From: Photobacterium indicum
GTDB taxonomy: Bacteria > Pseudomonadota > Gammaproteobacteria > Enterobacterales > Vibrionaceae
NCBI RefSeq assembly: GCF_003026215.1
Contig: NZ_PYOC01000001.1
Coordinates: 496,001-560,000, forward strand
DNA length: 64,000 bases
Direction: 5' to 3'
Part shown: piece after piece, positions 17,485 through 26,786 of the stretch
Layout: the number at the start of each line of letters is the position of its first letter
Position numbering within the stretch: the first letter of the stretch is position 1
Program-made: the position numbers and the translations under genes
The notes under the pieces: model-generated
Told to the model about the DNA's origin: nothing
Database searches by the model: none
What the model saw: the letters and a program-made list of their open reading frames with translations, nothing else

Positions 17485-18861
17485 TTAAATAATAAAACTA
17501 CCAATCGCGACAATAATGAAAGCGATGGTGCCAAGAAGTGTTTCCATAACAGTCCATGTTTTGAGCGTTGTTTTTTCGTCCATTTCCATTAAACGCCCGA
17601 CAAGCCAGAAGCCTGAATCGTTAAAGTGAGAAAGCACTGTTGCACCACTGGCAATTGCAATAACAATGAAGCATAAGTCGAGTTCTGTTAAACCCGCTGT
17701 AGCTGCCACTGTTGGGGCAATCAACGCAGCAGTTGTTGTTAAGGCAACGGTGGCTGAACCTTGTGCAACACGCAGGCAGGTTGCAATTACAAAGGCTGCA
17801 ACAATTACTGGCATCCCCGTATCAGATAAGACACCTGCTAGTGCTTCACCAATGCCACTTGCTCGTAATACGCCACCAAACATACCACCTGCGCCTGTAA
17901 CCAGAATAACAGCACAGATAGGAGCCAGTGAATCACCACAAAGCTTTTCAAGGTGTTTCAAACCGTAATCTTTGGCAAAGACAGATAAACATACGAGTAA
18001 AGTAATAAGTAGGGCTATCGGTGTTTTACCTAGCATTCGTAGGAATTCAACTGTTGGGGAAGACCCTTCGATTACACCTGCCACAGACAAGGTATTGAGA
18101 CCTGTGTCCATAAAAATAAGGAAAACGGGCAATAACAAAATAGCCATAACGGTTGAGAACTTTGGTGACTTAGTGTCGTCTATGATGTTATCGGCATTAA
18201 AAAATGCTTTTGATAGTGGAATATCAAATTTCTTACCAGCATATTGACCGAATAAATATGCGCCCAAATACCATGTTGGAAGCGCAACAATCATACCGAC
18301 AAAAAGCAACAGCCCAATATTGGCTCCGAGTAATTCTGCGGCAGCAACAGGACCTGGGTGTGGTGGAACAAATGCATGCATTACGGCAAACGCACCTGCA
18401 GATGGTAATGCGTATTTCAGTGGTGAGCCACCAAAGCGTTTGGCTACACTAAAGATGATAGGCATCATTACGATCAGACCTGCATCAAAGAAAATCGGGA
18501 AGCCGAAAAGTAAAGAGGCGATGCCTAACGCGAGCGGGGCTTTTTCTTCACCAAAACGGCCCACCAGTGTATCTGCCAGTACTTTTGCACCGCCAGTGAC
18601 TTCTAAAATTTTACCAATCATTGCCCCTAAACCAACAAGTAGTGCAACAGAAGCCAATGTGCCTCCGAATCCACCCATCATGGTTGGGACAACTTGCTCA
18701 CTGCTAATACCTGTCGCAATAGCAGTACCTAAGCTCACTAACGTCAAAGACGCAAAGGCATGAACTTTCAGTTTAATAATTAAAATGAGTAGAGCCGTAA
18801 TTGCTAATGCGGCAATCATTAGCAGATATGCAGGGCCTGCAGCTTGGGTAATCTGTTCCAT
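17485..18861 (-). CDS. gntP: GntP-family gluconate permease
   Basis: Inner-membrane protein of 458 residues with about 12-14 hydrophobic segments. GntP-family signatures include GLGAMIGKILEVTGGA, FFDAGLIVMMPI, FVPPHPGPVAAAELLGANIG and the C-terminal LSHFNDSGFWLVGRLMEM. It takes up D-gluconate by proton symport. It heads the gntP-eda transcript and is divergent from gntK-edd across a perfect palindrome, so uptake and catabolism are co-controlled. Confidence 0.95.
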   Translation of the reverse strand: MEQITQAAGPAYLLMIAALAITALLILIIKLKVHAFASLTLVSLGTAIATGISSEQVVPTMMGGFGGTLASVALLVGLGAMIGKILEVTGGAKVLADTLVGRFGEEKAPLALGIASLLFGFPIFFDAGLIVMMPIIFSVAKRFGGSPLKYALPSAGAFAVMHAFVPPHPGPVAAAELLGANIGLLLFVGMIVALPTWYLGAYLFGQYAGKKFDIPLSKAFFNADNIIDDTKSPKFSTVMAILLLPVFLIFMDTGLNTLSVAGVIEGSSPTVEFLRMLGKTPIALLITLLVCLSVFAKDYGLKHLEKLCGDSLAPICAVILVTGAGGMFGGVLRASGIGEALAGVLSDTGMPVIVAAFVIATCLRVAQGSATVALTTTAALIAPTVAATAGLTELDLCFIVIAIASGATVLSHFNDSGFWLVGRLMEMDEKTTLKTWTVMETLLGTIAFIIVAIGSFII

Positions 18862-18920
18862 AGTACCTATCCTAGTATCACGATTAATAGTGTTTGTGTT
18901 TTAGTTCACAAATCTCTAAG

Positions 18921-18944
18921 TTACGGGTAACATGTTACCCGTAA
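18921..18944. promoter_or_regulatory. GntR operator in the gntP/gntK divergent promoter
   Basis: Perfect 24-bp palindrome with half-site TTACGGGTAACA. It resembles the E. coli GntR/IdnR operator family (ATGTTAC...GTAACAT) and a 17-nt site before the gntR gene at 31029-31045. One site could control both transcripts. Confidence 0.85.
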
Positions 18945-19022
18945 TATCTCTAAGATAAACCCATATTTTCAAGTGATATTAAAAAATGAGATCTAGCTCA
19001 GAATAATAAGTAGGGAGCTTAT

Positions 19023-19571
19023 ATGACAGGTAAAAGCATTGTTGTCATGGGTGTCTGTGCGTGCGGTAAGAGTACCGTAGGTCAGCAATTGGCAAGTGCA
19101 ATTGGTGCAAAGTTCATTGATGGCGATGACTTGCACCCAAAAGCAAATATTCTGAAAATGTCTCGTGGTGAACCGTTGAACGATAAAGATCGTGAACCGT
19201 GGTTAGAACGTATTCGTGATGCAGCATTCAGTCTTGAAAGTAAAAATGAAACGGGTGTCTTGGTGTGTTCTGCGTTGAAGAAAAGCTACCGAGATCAGAT
19301 CCGAGATGGTAACAGTAATGTGACATTCTTGTTTTTAGATGGGAGTTTCGAACTGATTCTAAAACGTATGCGTTCACGCACAGGCCACTTTATGAAAGAG
19401 AATATGGTGAAAAGCCAGTTTGATACGTTGGAACGGCCAACGGATGAATCACAAGTGGTGACTGTAGATATTGATGCGCCGATGGATGAAGTGTTAGTCA
19501 GATCTATCGAAGGTTTAGAATTTTTAGCGCAACAACAAGCATCGCCAGTTAATAATACTCAAGAGGTTTAA
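19023..19571 (+). CDS. gntK: Gluconokinase
   Basis: P-loop kinase of 182 residues phosphorylating D-gluconate to 6-phosphogluconate with ATP. Motifs: GVCACGKSTVGQQL (Walker A), FIDGDDLHP, NILKMSRGEPLNDKDREPWL, and LVCSALKKSYRD, all typical of the GntK/IdnK family. GGGAG precedes the ATG. It is separated from edd by 2 bp (stop at 19571, edd at 19574), so the two are surely cotranscribed. Confidence 0.97.
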   Translation: MTGKSIVVMGVCACGKSTVGQQLASAIGAKFIDGDDLHPKANILKMSRGEPLNDKDREPWLERIRDAAFSLESKNETGVLVCSALKKSYRDQIRDGNSNVTFLFLDGSFELILKRMRSRTGHFMKENMVKSQFDTLERPTDESQVVTVDIDAPMDEVLVRSIEGLEFLAQQQASPVNNTQEV

Positions 19572-19573
19572 TC

Positions 19574-21370
19574 ATGACGCATTCTGTTCTTCTCGACGTT
19601 ACCCAACGCATTATTGAACGAAGCCAAGTAACACGCACGGCTTTTCTTGCCAAAATTGATGAGCAAGCCGCTGAAGGTAAAGGGCGAGCGCAGTTATCAT
19701 GCGGTAACTTAGCCCACGCAGTGGCGGCTTCATGTAACAGTGAAAAAACAGCAATTCTGAATTTTACTCATGCCAATGTCGGTATTGTAACTGCGTACAA
19801 CGATATGTTGAGTGCGCATCAAACCTATAAAGATTACCCAGATCAAATCAAAGCGGTCTTAAATGTTCAAGGCCATACTGCGCAAGTTGCGGGTGGTGTA
19901 CCTGCGATGTGCGATGGTGTTACGCAAGGGCAAGCTGGCATGGATATGTCACTGTTCTCTCGTGATCTTATTGCCCAATCGACAGCTTTTTCTCTTAGTC
20001 ATAATGTGTTTGATGCCACGTTGTTACTCGGTATTTGTGACAAAATTGCACCGGGGCAGTTAATGGGTGCGCTTACTTATGCACATTTACCAACAGCCTT
20101 TATTCCTGCAGGGCCGATGTCTACGGGTATTACGAATGAAGAGAAAGTGGATGTTCGCCAAAAATTTGTAGCAGGCAAAGTCGGTAAAGATGCACTGCAA
20201 AAAATGGAGTGTAATGCCTATCACTCATCTGGTACGTGTACCTTCTATGGCACCGCAAATACGAATCAGTTGGTGTTTGAAGCTATGGGGCTAATGCTCC
20301 CTGGTTCTGCTTTTGTACATCCATTATCACCATTGCGTACTGCATTAACGGATTATGCCGCAACACGTATTGCAGCGATGACGGCAGATACACCCTCTTA
20401 CCGTCCACTACGCGATGTGTTCACTGAGAAAAGTTTAGTCAACGGGCTGGTGGCATTATTAGCATCAGGTGGCAGTACTAATCACAGTATTCATATGATC
20501 GCCATTGCACGTGCTGCAGGTATTATTCTGACGTGGGAAGATCTCAGTGACTTGTCTGATGTGGTGCCATTATTGGTGAAGGTATACCCGAACGGGCCTG
20601 CCGACATTAATGCATTTGAAGCTGCTGGTGGTGTGCCTGCATTGATGAAGCGTTTGCATGAGAGTGGTTTGTTACATACTGATGTCACCCCAGCCTTTGG
20701 ATCGTTTGAGCTGCAATTGATGTCTCCAAGCCTCGAGGGTGAAGACGTTATCTGGCAAGCGCGCGGTGAAACGACAAACCCTGAAGTTGTTGCTGTTAGT
20801 GGCGAAGTCTTCCAAAATACGGGCGGCACGAAAGTTTTAAACGGTAATTTAGGGCGTGCAGTGATCAAGGTGTCAGCGGTTGCAGAAGAATACCGTGTGG
20901 TTGAAGCGCCAGCAAAAGTGTTTACTTCGCAACATGATGTAGAAACGGCGTATAAATCTGGTGAGCTGAATCAAGATGGTATTATTGTTGTGACGCATAA
21001 TGGCCCTGCGGCGAACGGAATGCCGGAATTGCACAAATTGATGCCAATCCTTGGCAATATTCAAAAAGCTGGCTTCAAAGTGGCATTAGTGACTGATGGT
21101 CGACTATCCGGTGCTTCGGGCAAAATTCCAGCAGCGATCCATGTCTCACCAGAAGCACTGCGTGGTGGTGTCATTGGATTGATTCAAGACGGCGATATAG
21201 TGCGACTAGATTGCGTAACGGGTCAATTGGATGTTTTAGCTGATATGCAGCATCGAACTGTAGATAACATCGATACTGAATCTCGCCAAATGACGTGGGG
21301 ACGTGACATCTTCAAAATAATGCGTGAAAACGTATCGAGCGCTGAACAAGGTGCATCATTTCTTTATTAA
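19574..21370 (+). CDS. edd: Phosphogluconate dehydratase
   Basis: The 598-residue IlvD/Edd-family enzyme converts 6-phosphogluconate to KDPG. The iron-sulfur ligand regions are visible: [32 protein letters not shown] and [30 protein letters not shown] near the end is the substrate-binding motif. Length equals that of E. coli Edd (about 603). With eda, gntP and gntK it completes a gluconate-to-pyruvate route. A terminator follows. Confidence 0.97.
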   Translation: MTHSVLLDVTQRIIERSQVTRTAFLAKIDEQAAEGKGRAQLSCGNLAHAVAASCNSEKTAILNFTHANVGIVTAYNDMLSAHQTYKDYPDQIKAVLNVQGHTAQVAGGVPAMCDGVTQGQAGMDMSLFSRDLIAQSTAFSLSHNVFDATLLLGICDKIAPGQLMGALTYAHLPTAFIPAGPMSTGITNEEKVDVRQKFVAGKVGKDALQKMECNAYHSSGTCTFYGTANTNQLVFEAMGLMLPGSAFVHPLSPLRTALTDYAATRIAAMTADTPSYRPLRDVFTEKSLVNGLVALLASGGSTNHSIHMIAIARAAGIILTWEDLSDLSDVVPLLVKVYPNGPADINAFEAAGGVPALMKRLHESGLLHTDVTPAFGSFELQLMSPSLEGEDVIWQARGETTNPEVVAVSGEVFQNTGGTKVLNGNLGRAVIKVSAVAEEYRVVEAPAKVFTSQHDVETAYKSGELNQDGIIVVTHNGPAANGMPELHKLMPILGNIQKAGFKVALVTDGRLSGASGKIPAAIHVSPEALRGGVIGLIQDGDIVRLDCVTGQLDVLADMQHRTVDNIDTESRQMTWGRDIFKIMRENVSSAEQGASFLY

Positions 21371-21439
21371 GTGGTTGTTTAACAATCGTAGTTAATTCCA
21401 GGCGATCTACTTCTCGATAATGGTCGTGTTGTTATGAAG

Positions 21440-21464
21440 AGGCTTTTTAATAAAAGCCTTTTCT
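21440..21464 (+). terminator. Rho-independent terminator of gntK-edd
   Basis: Stem AGGCTTTT/AAAAGCCT with a short loop and following T-rich stretch, 70 bp past the edd stop. Confidence 0.75.
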
Positions 21465-21543
21465 AAAATTCAATTTTCCAATCTGGGTATTATTTTTTTT
21501 TGATCTAACACGCTAAGATAACCGCTGAATTGAATAAGTAATT

Positions 21544-23508
21544 ATGTTTCTTATGCCACCTCGCCAAGCATTGACCAAAGAGATTTGGAACGCTTTTGTA
21601 TCCCAGTCGTCTGCAGAAGCCGAACTTCCTAATATTGACCCGCATTTACAGCAAGTCTGGGCCAGATGTCGTCGACAGCAGCGTCACGATCATTGGTCGA
21701 TGCCTCATCGGGCTAAAGGGGTAACCTATGCCTCGATACAGAAAAGTAAAGCTCCGTTTTTAAATATTGCCATACCAGCTATTGAAGATACTTATGAATA
21801 TCTAGAAAGCGAAAGCTGTGCTTTTGTTATTAGCGATGAAGTTGGTTGTACTCTGTATTTATGCGCAGACAGTGAGATGAAAGTAAAACTTGATACGCTT
21901 GGGATTCAAGAGGGGGTTTACTGGCGAGAAGGCATTATGGGTAATAATGCAATTTCAAGTGCTATGCATTTAGCGAAAGCGACCCAAACTGCTGGTTTTG
22001 AGCATTTCAAGGAAGCACTACATGGTTTCGCGGTATATGCCGCACCAGTATTTGGTGATACAGGAACCGCGCTAGGCTGCGTTGCGTTGGTTCTGCCTGT
22101 CGAAAAAGCCAGTGTTTCTGCATTGGGCTTAATTCATTCTGCTTCCCGTGATATAGCTAGCCAGATGCAGGCTGAGAGTATGCTTACCGAATCCAATCAG
22201 CATCTATCTGAGGTACATGTTTTACTTGAAGGTGTTGAGGAAGGTGTACTTGCATGGTATCCCAATGGAAAGATTCATTACTTGAATCAAAAAGGTTGCG
22301 ATCTTTTGGGCCTTACGGTCAGTGAATTAGGAAGAGAAATCAGTTCGATACTTACTATGCCTCAGCGTGTTCACCAAGCAATCAAACAGGGTGTTGGGCT
22401 AGATATGGTCGATACGACCATTGAAAGCAAAGGCCGGCTTATTTCTTTAGTTATGTCGCTAAAAATTGTGAAAAATGCTCAAAATAGTACCCATTGCTAT
22501 ATTGCTCTGCTTTACCCTATTAAGCATATTCGCGACTTAGTGCATCAGCATGTTGGCAATCGGGCGAGATTGACCTTTGACGATATTGTCGGGGGATCGG
22601 ATGCTATGCTGCGCGTGGTTCGGCAAGCGCGCCACGCAGCAAAAGGACGAGGCCCTGTTTTGCTTCATGGTGAAGATGGGATTGGGAAAAGTCATCTTGC
22701 CCAAGCTATTCATAATGGCAGTGATCGACAGGGGCAGCCGTTCATTGCCATAAACTGTCAAGCTATTCCCAAAGAGCTTATGGCAAGTGAATTTTTAGGT
22801 TCAGCGCTAGAGAGTGAGCACTCTTCTGTGTCAAAGTTTGAACTGGCTAATGGCGGTACTTTATTTCTCGATCAAGTGGAATGTTTGTCTTCTGAGGTAC
22901 AGGCTGCCTTGCTTCACTTACTCAAAACAGGGCTAATCAATCGTATGAACGGTAATATTGTCTCTGTGGATGTGCGTATTGTAGCCACATCGAACGTCGA
23001 TTTAGATCAGTATGTCGTGGAAAAACATTTTCGTAGGCAGCTTCTTTTGGAGTTACAGACGTTTGATATTCACGTATCCCCGCTTCGCGACCGAATTGAG
23101 GATGTGCCTATTCTCGCTGAACGAAAGTTGACTCATTTGGAAGCTGAAAAGAAAACATCGTTGGCCCTTAGTCAAGAAGCGTTGTCATTTTTAATGCGAT
23201 ACCGCTGGCCTGGAAACCATCGAGAATTGCGTAATGTGATCGAGCGTTCAGCCAATTTTTCGGATGGCAGTGTAATTAGAGTTAAAGACTTACCTGACAA
23301 TATTATTACCGCGACAGATCATGGCCAGACAGGTAATAAGCCTTTTCATTCAAACAATTTAGCAGATTCAGAAAAGGTGACGATTATTCGTTCAGCCTTG
23401 GATTGCCGAGGGAAAATCGGCTCTATGTGTGAAGATTTAAAGGTGGGTCGTACGACTTTGTGGCGCAAGCTCAAAAATTACAATATTGACGTGAATGATT
23501 ATAAATAG
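21544..23508 (+). CDS. dhaR: DhaR-type activator of the dihydroxyacetone kinase operon
   Basis: The 654-residue bacterial enhancer-binding-type regulator has a GAF-like sensor (about 60-200; GVYWREGIMGNNAISSAM), a PAS domain (about 215-330; VLAWYPNGKIHYLNQKGCDLL), an AAA+ domain (Walker A LLHGEDGIGKSH, Walker B GGTLFLDQVE) and a C-terminal Fis-type helix-turn-helix (GKIGSMCEDLKVGRTTLWRKL). The GAFTGA loop that contacts sigma-54 is missing: EFLGSALESEHSSVSKFEL occupies that place, as expected for DhaR, which works with sigma-70 in E. coli. Convergent with dhaM. In E. coli, DhaK and DhaL act on DhaR as antagonist and co-activator; the same is inferred here. Confidence 0.9.
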   Translation: MFLMPPRQALTKEIWNAFVSQSSAEAELPNIDPHLQQVWARCRRQQRHDHWSMPHRAKGVTYASIQKSKAPFLNIAIPAIEDTYEYLESESCAFVISDEVGCTLYLCADSEMKVKLDTLGIQEGVYWREGIMGNNAISSAMHLAKATQTAGFEHFKEALHGFAVYAAPVFGDTGTALGCVALVLPVEKASVSALGLIHSASRDIASQMQAESMLTESNQHLSEVHVLLEGVEEGVLAWYPNGKIHYLNQKGCDLLGLTVSELGREISSILTMPQRVHQAIKQGVGLDMVDTTIESKGRLISLVMSLKIVKNAQNSTHCYIALLYPIKHIRDLVHQHVGNRARLTFDDIVGGSDAMLRVVRQARHAAKGRGPVLLHGEDGIGKSHLAQAIHNGSDRQGQPFIAINCQAIPKELMASEFLGSALESEHSSVSKFELANGGTLFLDQVECLSSEVQAALLHLLKTGLINRMNGNIVSVDVRIVATSNVDLDQYVVEKHFRRQLLLELQTFDIHVSPLRDRIEDVPILAERKLTHLEAEKKTSLALSQEALSFLMRYRWPGNHRELRNVIERSANFSDGSVIRVKDLPDNIITATDHGQTGNKPFHSNNLADSEKVTIIRSALDCRGKIGSMCEDLKVGRTTLWRKLKNYNIDVNDYK

Positions 23509-23511
23509 TCA

Positions 23512-23537
23512 GAAATAAAACCGCACATTATGTGCGG
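23512..23537 (-). terminator. Rho-independent terminator of dhaKLM
   Basis: Stem CCGCAC/GTGCGG with 5-nt loop; on the minus strand it is followed by TTTTATTT, 38 bp after the dhaM stop. It lies between convergent dhaR and dhaM. Confidence 0.8.
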
Positions 23538-23574
23538 TGTGTTAGTTGATAGTGGCCACTTAGATCATGGACAC

Positions 23575-26082
23575 TTAGAGTATGGCCAGTATTTGCTGTG
23601 AGGTATCGGCATTCAGGATCTCTTTCGCTTTTCGTTCTGCTTGTTGGTGATGAGTTGCACGTACCGCCTGTTTAACCGCAGCAATACGGATTGGGCTCAT
23701 ACTCAGCTTATCAATCCCCATCCCTATCAGCGTCTCGGTGAGTTTTGGATCACCAGCCATTTCACCGCATATCCCAATAGGGATGCCTGCATCATGGGCG
23801 GCTTTAACTGCTAGCTCAATCATACGCAGCACAGCAGGCTGAGTGGAAGAGACTAAATACGAAACCGCATTATTGCCTCTGTCTGCAGCCATCACATACT
23901 GAGTGAGATCGTTTGTTCCTACACTGAAAAAACTGACTTCTTTAGCTAACTGCTTGGCATTGACTACCGCAGCTGGTACTTCAATCATAATACCGAACTC
24001 GGGAATGGCACTTGATATACCGTCACGCTGTAATGCGTTATGGCAGTCACTGAGTAGAGATTTCGCTTGGTATAATTCCTCTGGCGTGGCAACCATTGGA
24101 AACATCACATGCAAATTCGGATGTTTAGCTCTTGCTCGAAGCAAGGCATTGAGCTGTACTTTGAAGAGTTCTTCATTTTGCAAACATAATCGCAGACCTC
24201 GGCAACCAAGGAATGGGTTATCTTCATGCCCTTGTTGCAAATAGGCTAAAGGCTTATCGCCACCAATATCGAGTGTACGTATGATCACCTGCTTTTTACC
24301 AAATGCATTAGCTATTTGGGAATAGAATTCATATTGATATTGTTCAGACGGTGCTTGTTCGCGTTCCATAAAAAGAAATTCGCTACGGACTAACCCAACA
24401 CCTTCGGCACCGCCGTTCAGTGCTTGTTCCACATCTTCTAAAGTGGCTAGATTAGCAAAAATATCTACTGAAATTCCATCTTGTGTATATGCCTTTTCTA
24501 TCATCGTTGCTTGGGCTTGCTCTTTCTGGAACTGCTGTTTTTCAAGCTCTTTTTGTGCACTTTCAAGTTGCAGCGACGTAGGTGATAACCACACATCTCC
24601 GCTACACCCATTAATGACTGCGAGGTTGCCTTCTTGGCTACGAGACATCAATTTATTGAGCCCTGTAATCGCCGGAATACCTAATGCCCTAGCAAGAATC
24701 GCTGAGTGTGATGTACTTCCTCCTTGCTCAAGGATAATCCCTTTGATCATCGCGGGATCAAGTTGTGCGGTATCTGATGGTGATAAGTCAACGGCAGCTA
24801 AAATTACTGGCTCAGTCAGTACGATTTTTTGTTCGGCTTCCCCGATGAGTAATCTCATTACGCGACGACCAATATCGTAAATATCCTTGGCACGTGCTTG
24901 CATATATTCGCTAGAAGCGTCTTTGTAAGCTTGTGCTGTCTGTTCAATAATTGATGACCAAGCTTTTTCTACATTGATTTGATTGCTGAGCTGTCGTGCA
25001 ATTTGATTGCTGAGATCAGGATCTGCCAACATAGCGCAATGAGCTGTAAAAATATCACTTTCTGATTTTGAGCCCGCCAGGGCAGTTCGGTCTGCCAATT
25101 GGGAGAGTTCTTGTTGAGCGGTATCACTGGCTTGAGTGTATAACGTCCATTCCTGCTCATAACCTAGATACCTACGCTCTCGTGCTTTAGGCATTGTTGC
25201 GCGGTAGTGCCAGATTGGAGCGATAGCGATTCCTTCAGATATACCTATGGCTCTTAAGCATCCATGTTCATCTTCAATGATATCGGTGACTTGATGAATT
25301 GTATTAACGCTATTTTGCTTATTCATGACATCGATTTGTTTATCGATCGATTCATTGAAATGGTTATGAGCGAGCAATTTAAATGCTTGTAATGCCTGTT
25401 GTGCTTCTTTACCACTGGCAATACACACTAAGGTGTCACCTTGTTTTACATCTAATAGCGCAATACTGTTAATGCTCTTGGCGCTGACTCGTCTGTCATG
25501 GCACTGTAGCCATATTTGCGCATCAAATGCGCTGATAGCACCGACAATCGCAGAAGCTGGTCTGGCGTGAATGCCATGGGGATTTTGCACCAGCCATTCA
25601 ACCTCTGTTTCGTATTCACTATCAGCGGGAGTAGATAGAACATCTGTTGGTATACCATTCGGCAGCTTCGCACTTTGGTTCAACAGCTGATATTTTGCGA
25701 GTAATGCATTGTGTGCTTCGTTAGTGACTTCTTCGAGAGACATGCCAGCAGCGGCGGCAACACTTGCCGACATCGCTCCTTCAATAAGCGGTGCAGCGCA
25801 GATGTGCACATTCGTAGTCTGTTCACTGCCCATAAGCTCTAAGGCCATGTCAGTACTTAATATTGCGCTACCCATATCCACGAGAACCAACACACCTTCG
25901 GGTGAATATACCTCTTCAATCGCCATCATGATGGCTATCGCATCGGTACCAATTGGATTTTCAGGATCATCGACGCCAGCTGCGACAGCAATTTTGACTT
26001 TCCCTTGTGTCATCTGTTCAGCCAGCGCATGAACGCCTTTGGCTAAATCTGGGCTGTGGGAAACAATTACAATACTGACCAT
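23575..26082 (-). CDS. dhaM: DhaM: PTS multiphosphoryl protein (EIIA-HPr-EI) for dihydroxyacetone kinase
   Basis: The 835-residue fusion starts with a mannose-type EIIA domain (residues 1 to about 130; phospho-His in IVSHSPDLAKG). An HPr domain follows (about 155-245; NPHGIHARPAS), then a full-length EI domain (about 270-830) with the phospho-His loop GGSTSHSAILARALGIPA and PEP-site motifs RTLDIGGDKPL, RGLR and GTNDLTQYV. It takes phosphate from PEP and passes it to ADP bound on DhaL. E. coli DhaM is about 470 residues with a truncated EI; the whole EI here suggests independence from the general PTS proteins. Third gene of dhaK-dhaL-dhaM. Confidence 0.95.
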   Translation of the reverse strand: MVSIVIVSHSPDLAKGVHALAEQMTQGKVKIAVAAGVDDPENPIGTDAIAIMMAIEEVYSPEGVLVLVDMGSAILSTDMALELMGSEQTTNVHICAAPLIEGAMSASVAAAAGMSLEEVTNEAHNALLAKYQLLNQSAKLPNGIPTDVLSTPADSEYETEVEWLVQNPHGIHARPASAIVGAISAFDAQIWLQCHDRRVSAKSINSIALLDVKQGDTLVCIASGKEAQQALQAFKLLAHNHFNESIDKQIDVMNKQNSVNTIHQVTDIIEDEHGCLRAIGISEGIAIAPIWHYRATMPKARERRYLGYEQEWTLYTQASDTAQQELSQLADRTALAGSKSESDIFTAHCAMLADPDLSNQIARQLSNQINVEKAWSSIIEQTAQAYKDASSEYMQARAKDIYDIGRRVMRLLIGEAEQKIVLTEPVILAAVDLSPSDTAQLDPAMIKGIILEQGGSTSHSAILARALGIPAITGLNKLMSRSQEGNLAVINGCSGDVWLSPTSLQLESAQKELEKQQFQKEQAQATMIEKAYTQDGISVDIFANLATLEDVEQALNGGAEGVGLVRSEFLFMEREQAPSEQYQYEFYSQIANAFGKKQVIIRTLDIGGDKPLAYLQQGHEDNPFLGCRGLRLCLQNEELFKVQLNALLRARAKHPNLHVMFPMVATPEELYQAKSLLSDCHNALQRDGISSAIPEFGIMIEVPAAVVNAKQLAKEVSFFSVGTNDLTQYVMAADRGNNAVSYLVSSTQPAVLRMIELAVKAAHDAGIPIGICGEMAGDPKLTETLIGMGIDKLSMSPIRIAAVKQAVRATHHQQAERKAKEILNADTSQQILAIL

Positions 26083-26098
26083 AATTAAACCTTAAAGT

Positions 26099-26119
26099 GA
26101 GGTGGTGTAATACCACCTC
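26099..26119. other. Intra-operon hairpin between dhaL and dhaM
   Basis: A perfect 8-bp stem, GAGGTGGT/ACCACCTC, with a 5-nt loop fills the 60-bp gap between dhaL and dhaM, without a T run. It may set transcript stability or processing so that dhaM is made at a different level from dhaKL. Confidence 0.55.
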
Positions 26120-26142
26120 GAACAGAAAAAAGGGGGAGAATA

Positions 26143-26769
26143 TTATTGCGCTAAAGCGTTACGTAGCGCCGTAAAAAGTAGGTACGTGGATGTCGCCCCT
26201 GGGTCTTGATGACCAATAGAACGCTCCCCTAAATAGCTTGCCCGTCCTTTTCTTGCTTGCATTGGAATTGTGCTTTTCATTGCGACTTCAGCATTGGCAA
26301 CAGCTGTATTTAGTGCATCATAAACACTGATGTTTTGGTCTTGCTTTAGGCTTGTCATAATACCGTTCCAGGTATCAATCATGGTTTTATCACCCACCTC
26401 TGCTTTTCCGCGTTGAACAATCCCATCCATACCGTCTTGAAGCATTTTGGTGAGTTCAACAAGGTTGAGCTCTTCTTTAGACATTACACTGGTTGCTGCG
26501 CGTATAAAGAAAGTGCCATATAGTGGACCACTGGCTCCACCTATGCTTGATAGCAGTGTCATTCCTGTGGTTTTCAAAATAGTGCCAATGTCTTTATCGG
26601 CAACACTCGGTAATTTCTCTTTTACTTTTTGAAAACCACGGTTCATGTTGAGCCCATGATCGGCATCACCAATTTCTCGGTCTAACTCAGTTAAGAAATC
26701 TTGCTCGTTTTGGAATACGTCAGCTGAATCTTCAAGCCACTGAACGATTTGTTGTTTGGTAATTGTCAT
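26143..26769 (-). CDS. dhaL: DhaL: ADP-binding subunit of dihydroxyacetone kinase
   Basis: The 208-residue all-helical protein has the Mg-ADP binding motif DREIGDADHGLNMNRGF, GGASGPLYGTFF, and the C-terminal GRASYLGERSIGHQDPGATS. DhaL holds ADP as a permanent cofactor, is rephosphorylated by DhaM and passes the phosphate to dihydroxyacetone bound on DhaK. It lies 17 bp after dhaK on the same strand. Confidence 0.97.
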   Translation of the reverse strand: MTITKQQIVQWLEDSADVFQNEQDFLTELDREIGDADHGLNMNRGFQKVKEKLPSVADKDIGTILKTTGMTLLSSIGGASGPLYGTFFIRAATSVMSKEELNLVELTKMLQDGMDGIVQRGKAEVGDKTMIDTWNGIMTSLKQDQNISVYDALNTAVANAEVAMKSTIPMQARKGRASYLGERSIGHQDPGATSTYLLFTALRNALAQ

Positions 26770-26786
26770 CAGTTGTTCCTTAACGT

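Noticed and set aside
17472..17534. N-terminal extension of eda
   Set aside because: It overlaps gntP, encodes a hydrophobic leader absent from KDPG aldolases, and the ATG at 17471 gives the normal length.
18320..18763. 147-codon plus-strand frame inside gntP
   Set aside because: Shadow of the strongly conserved gntP gene; composition (Pro/Ser/Ala) is typical of antisense translation.
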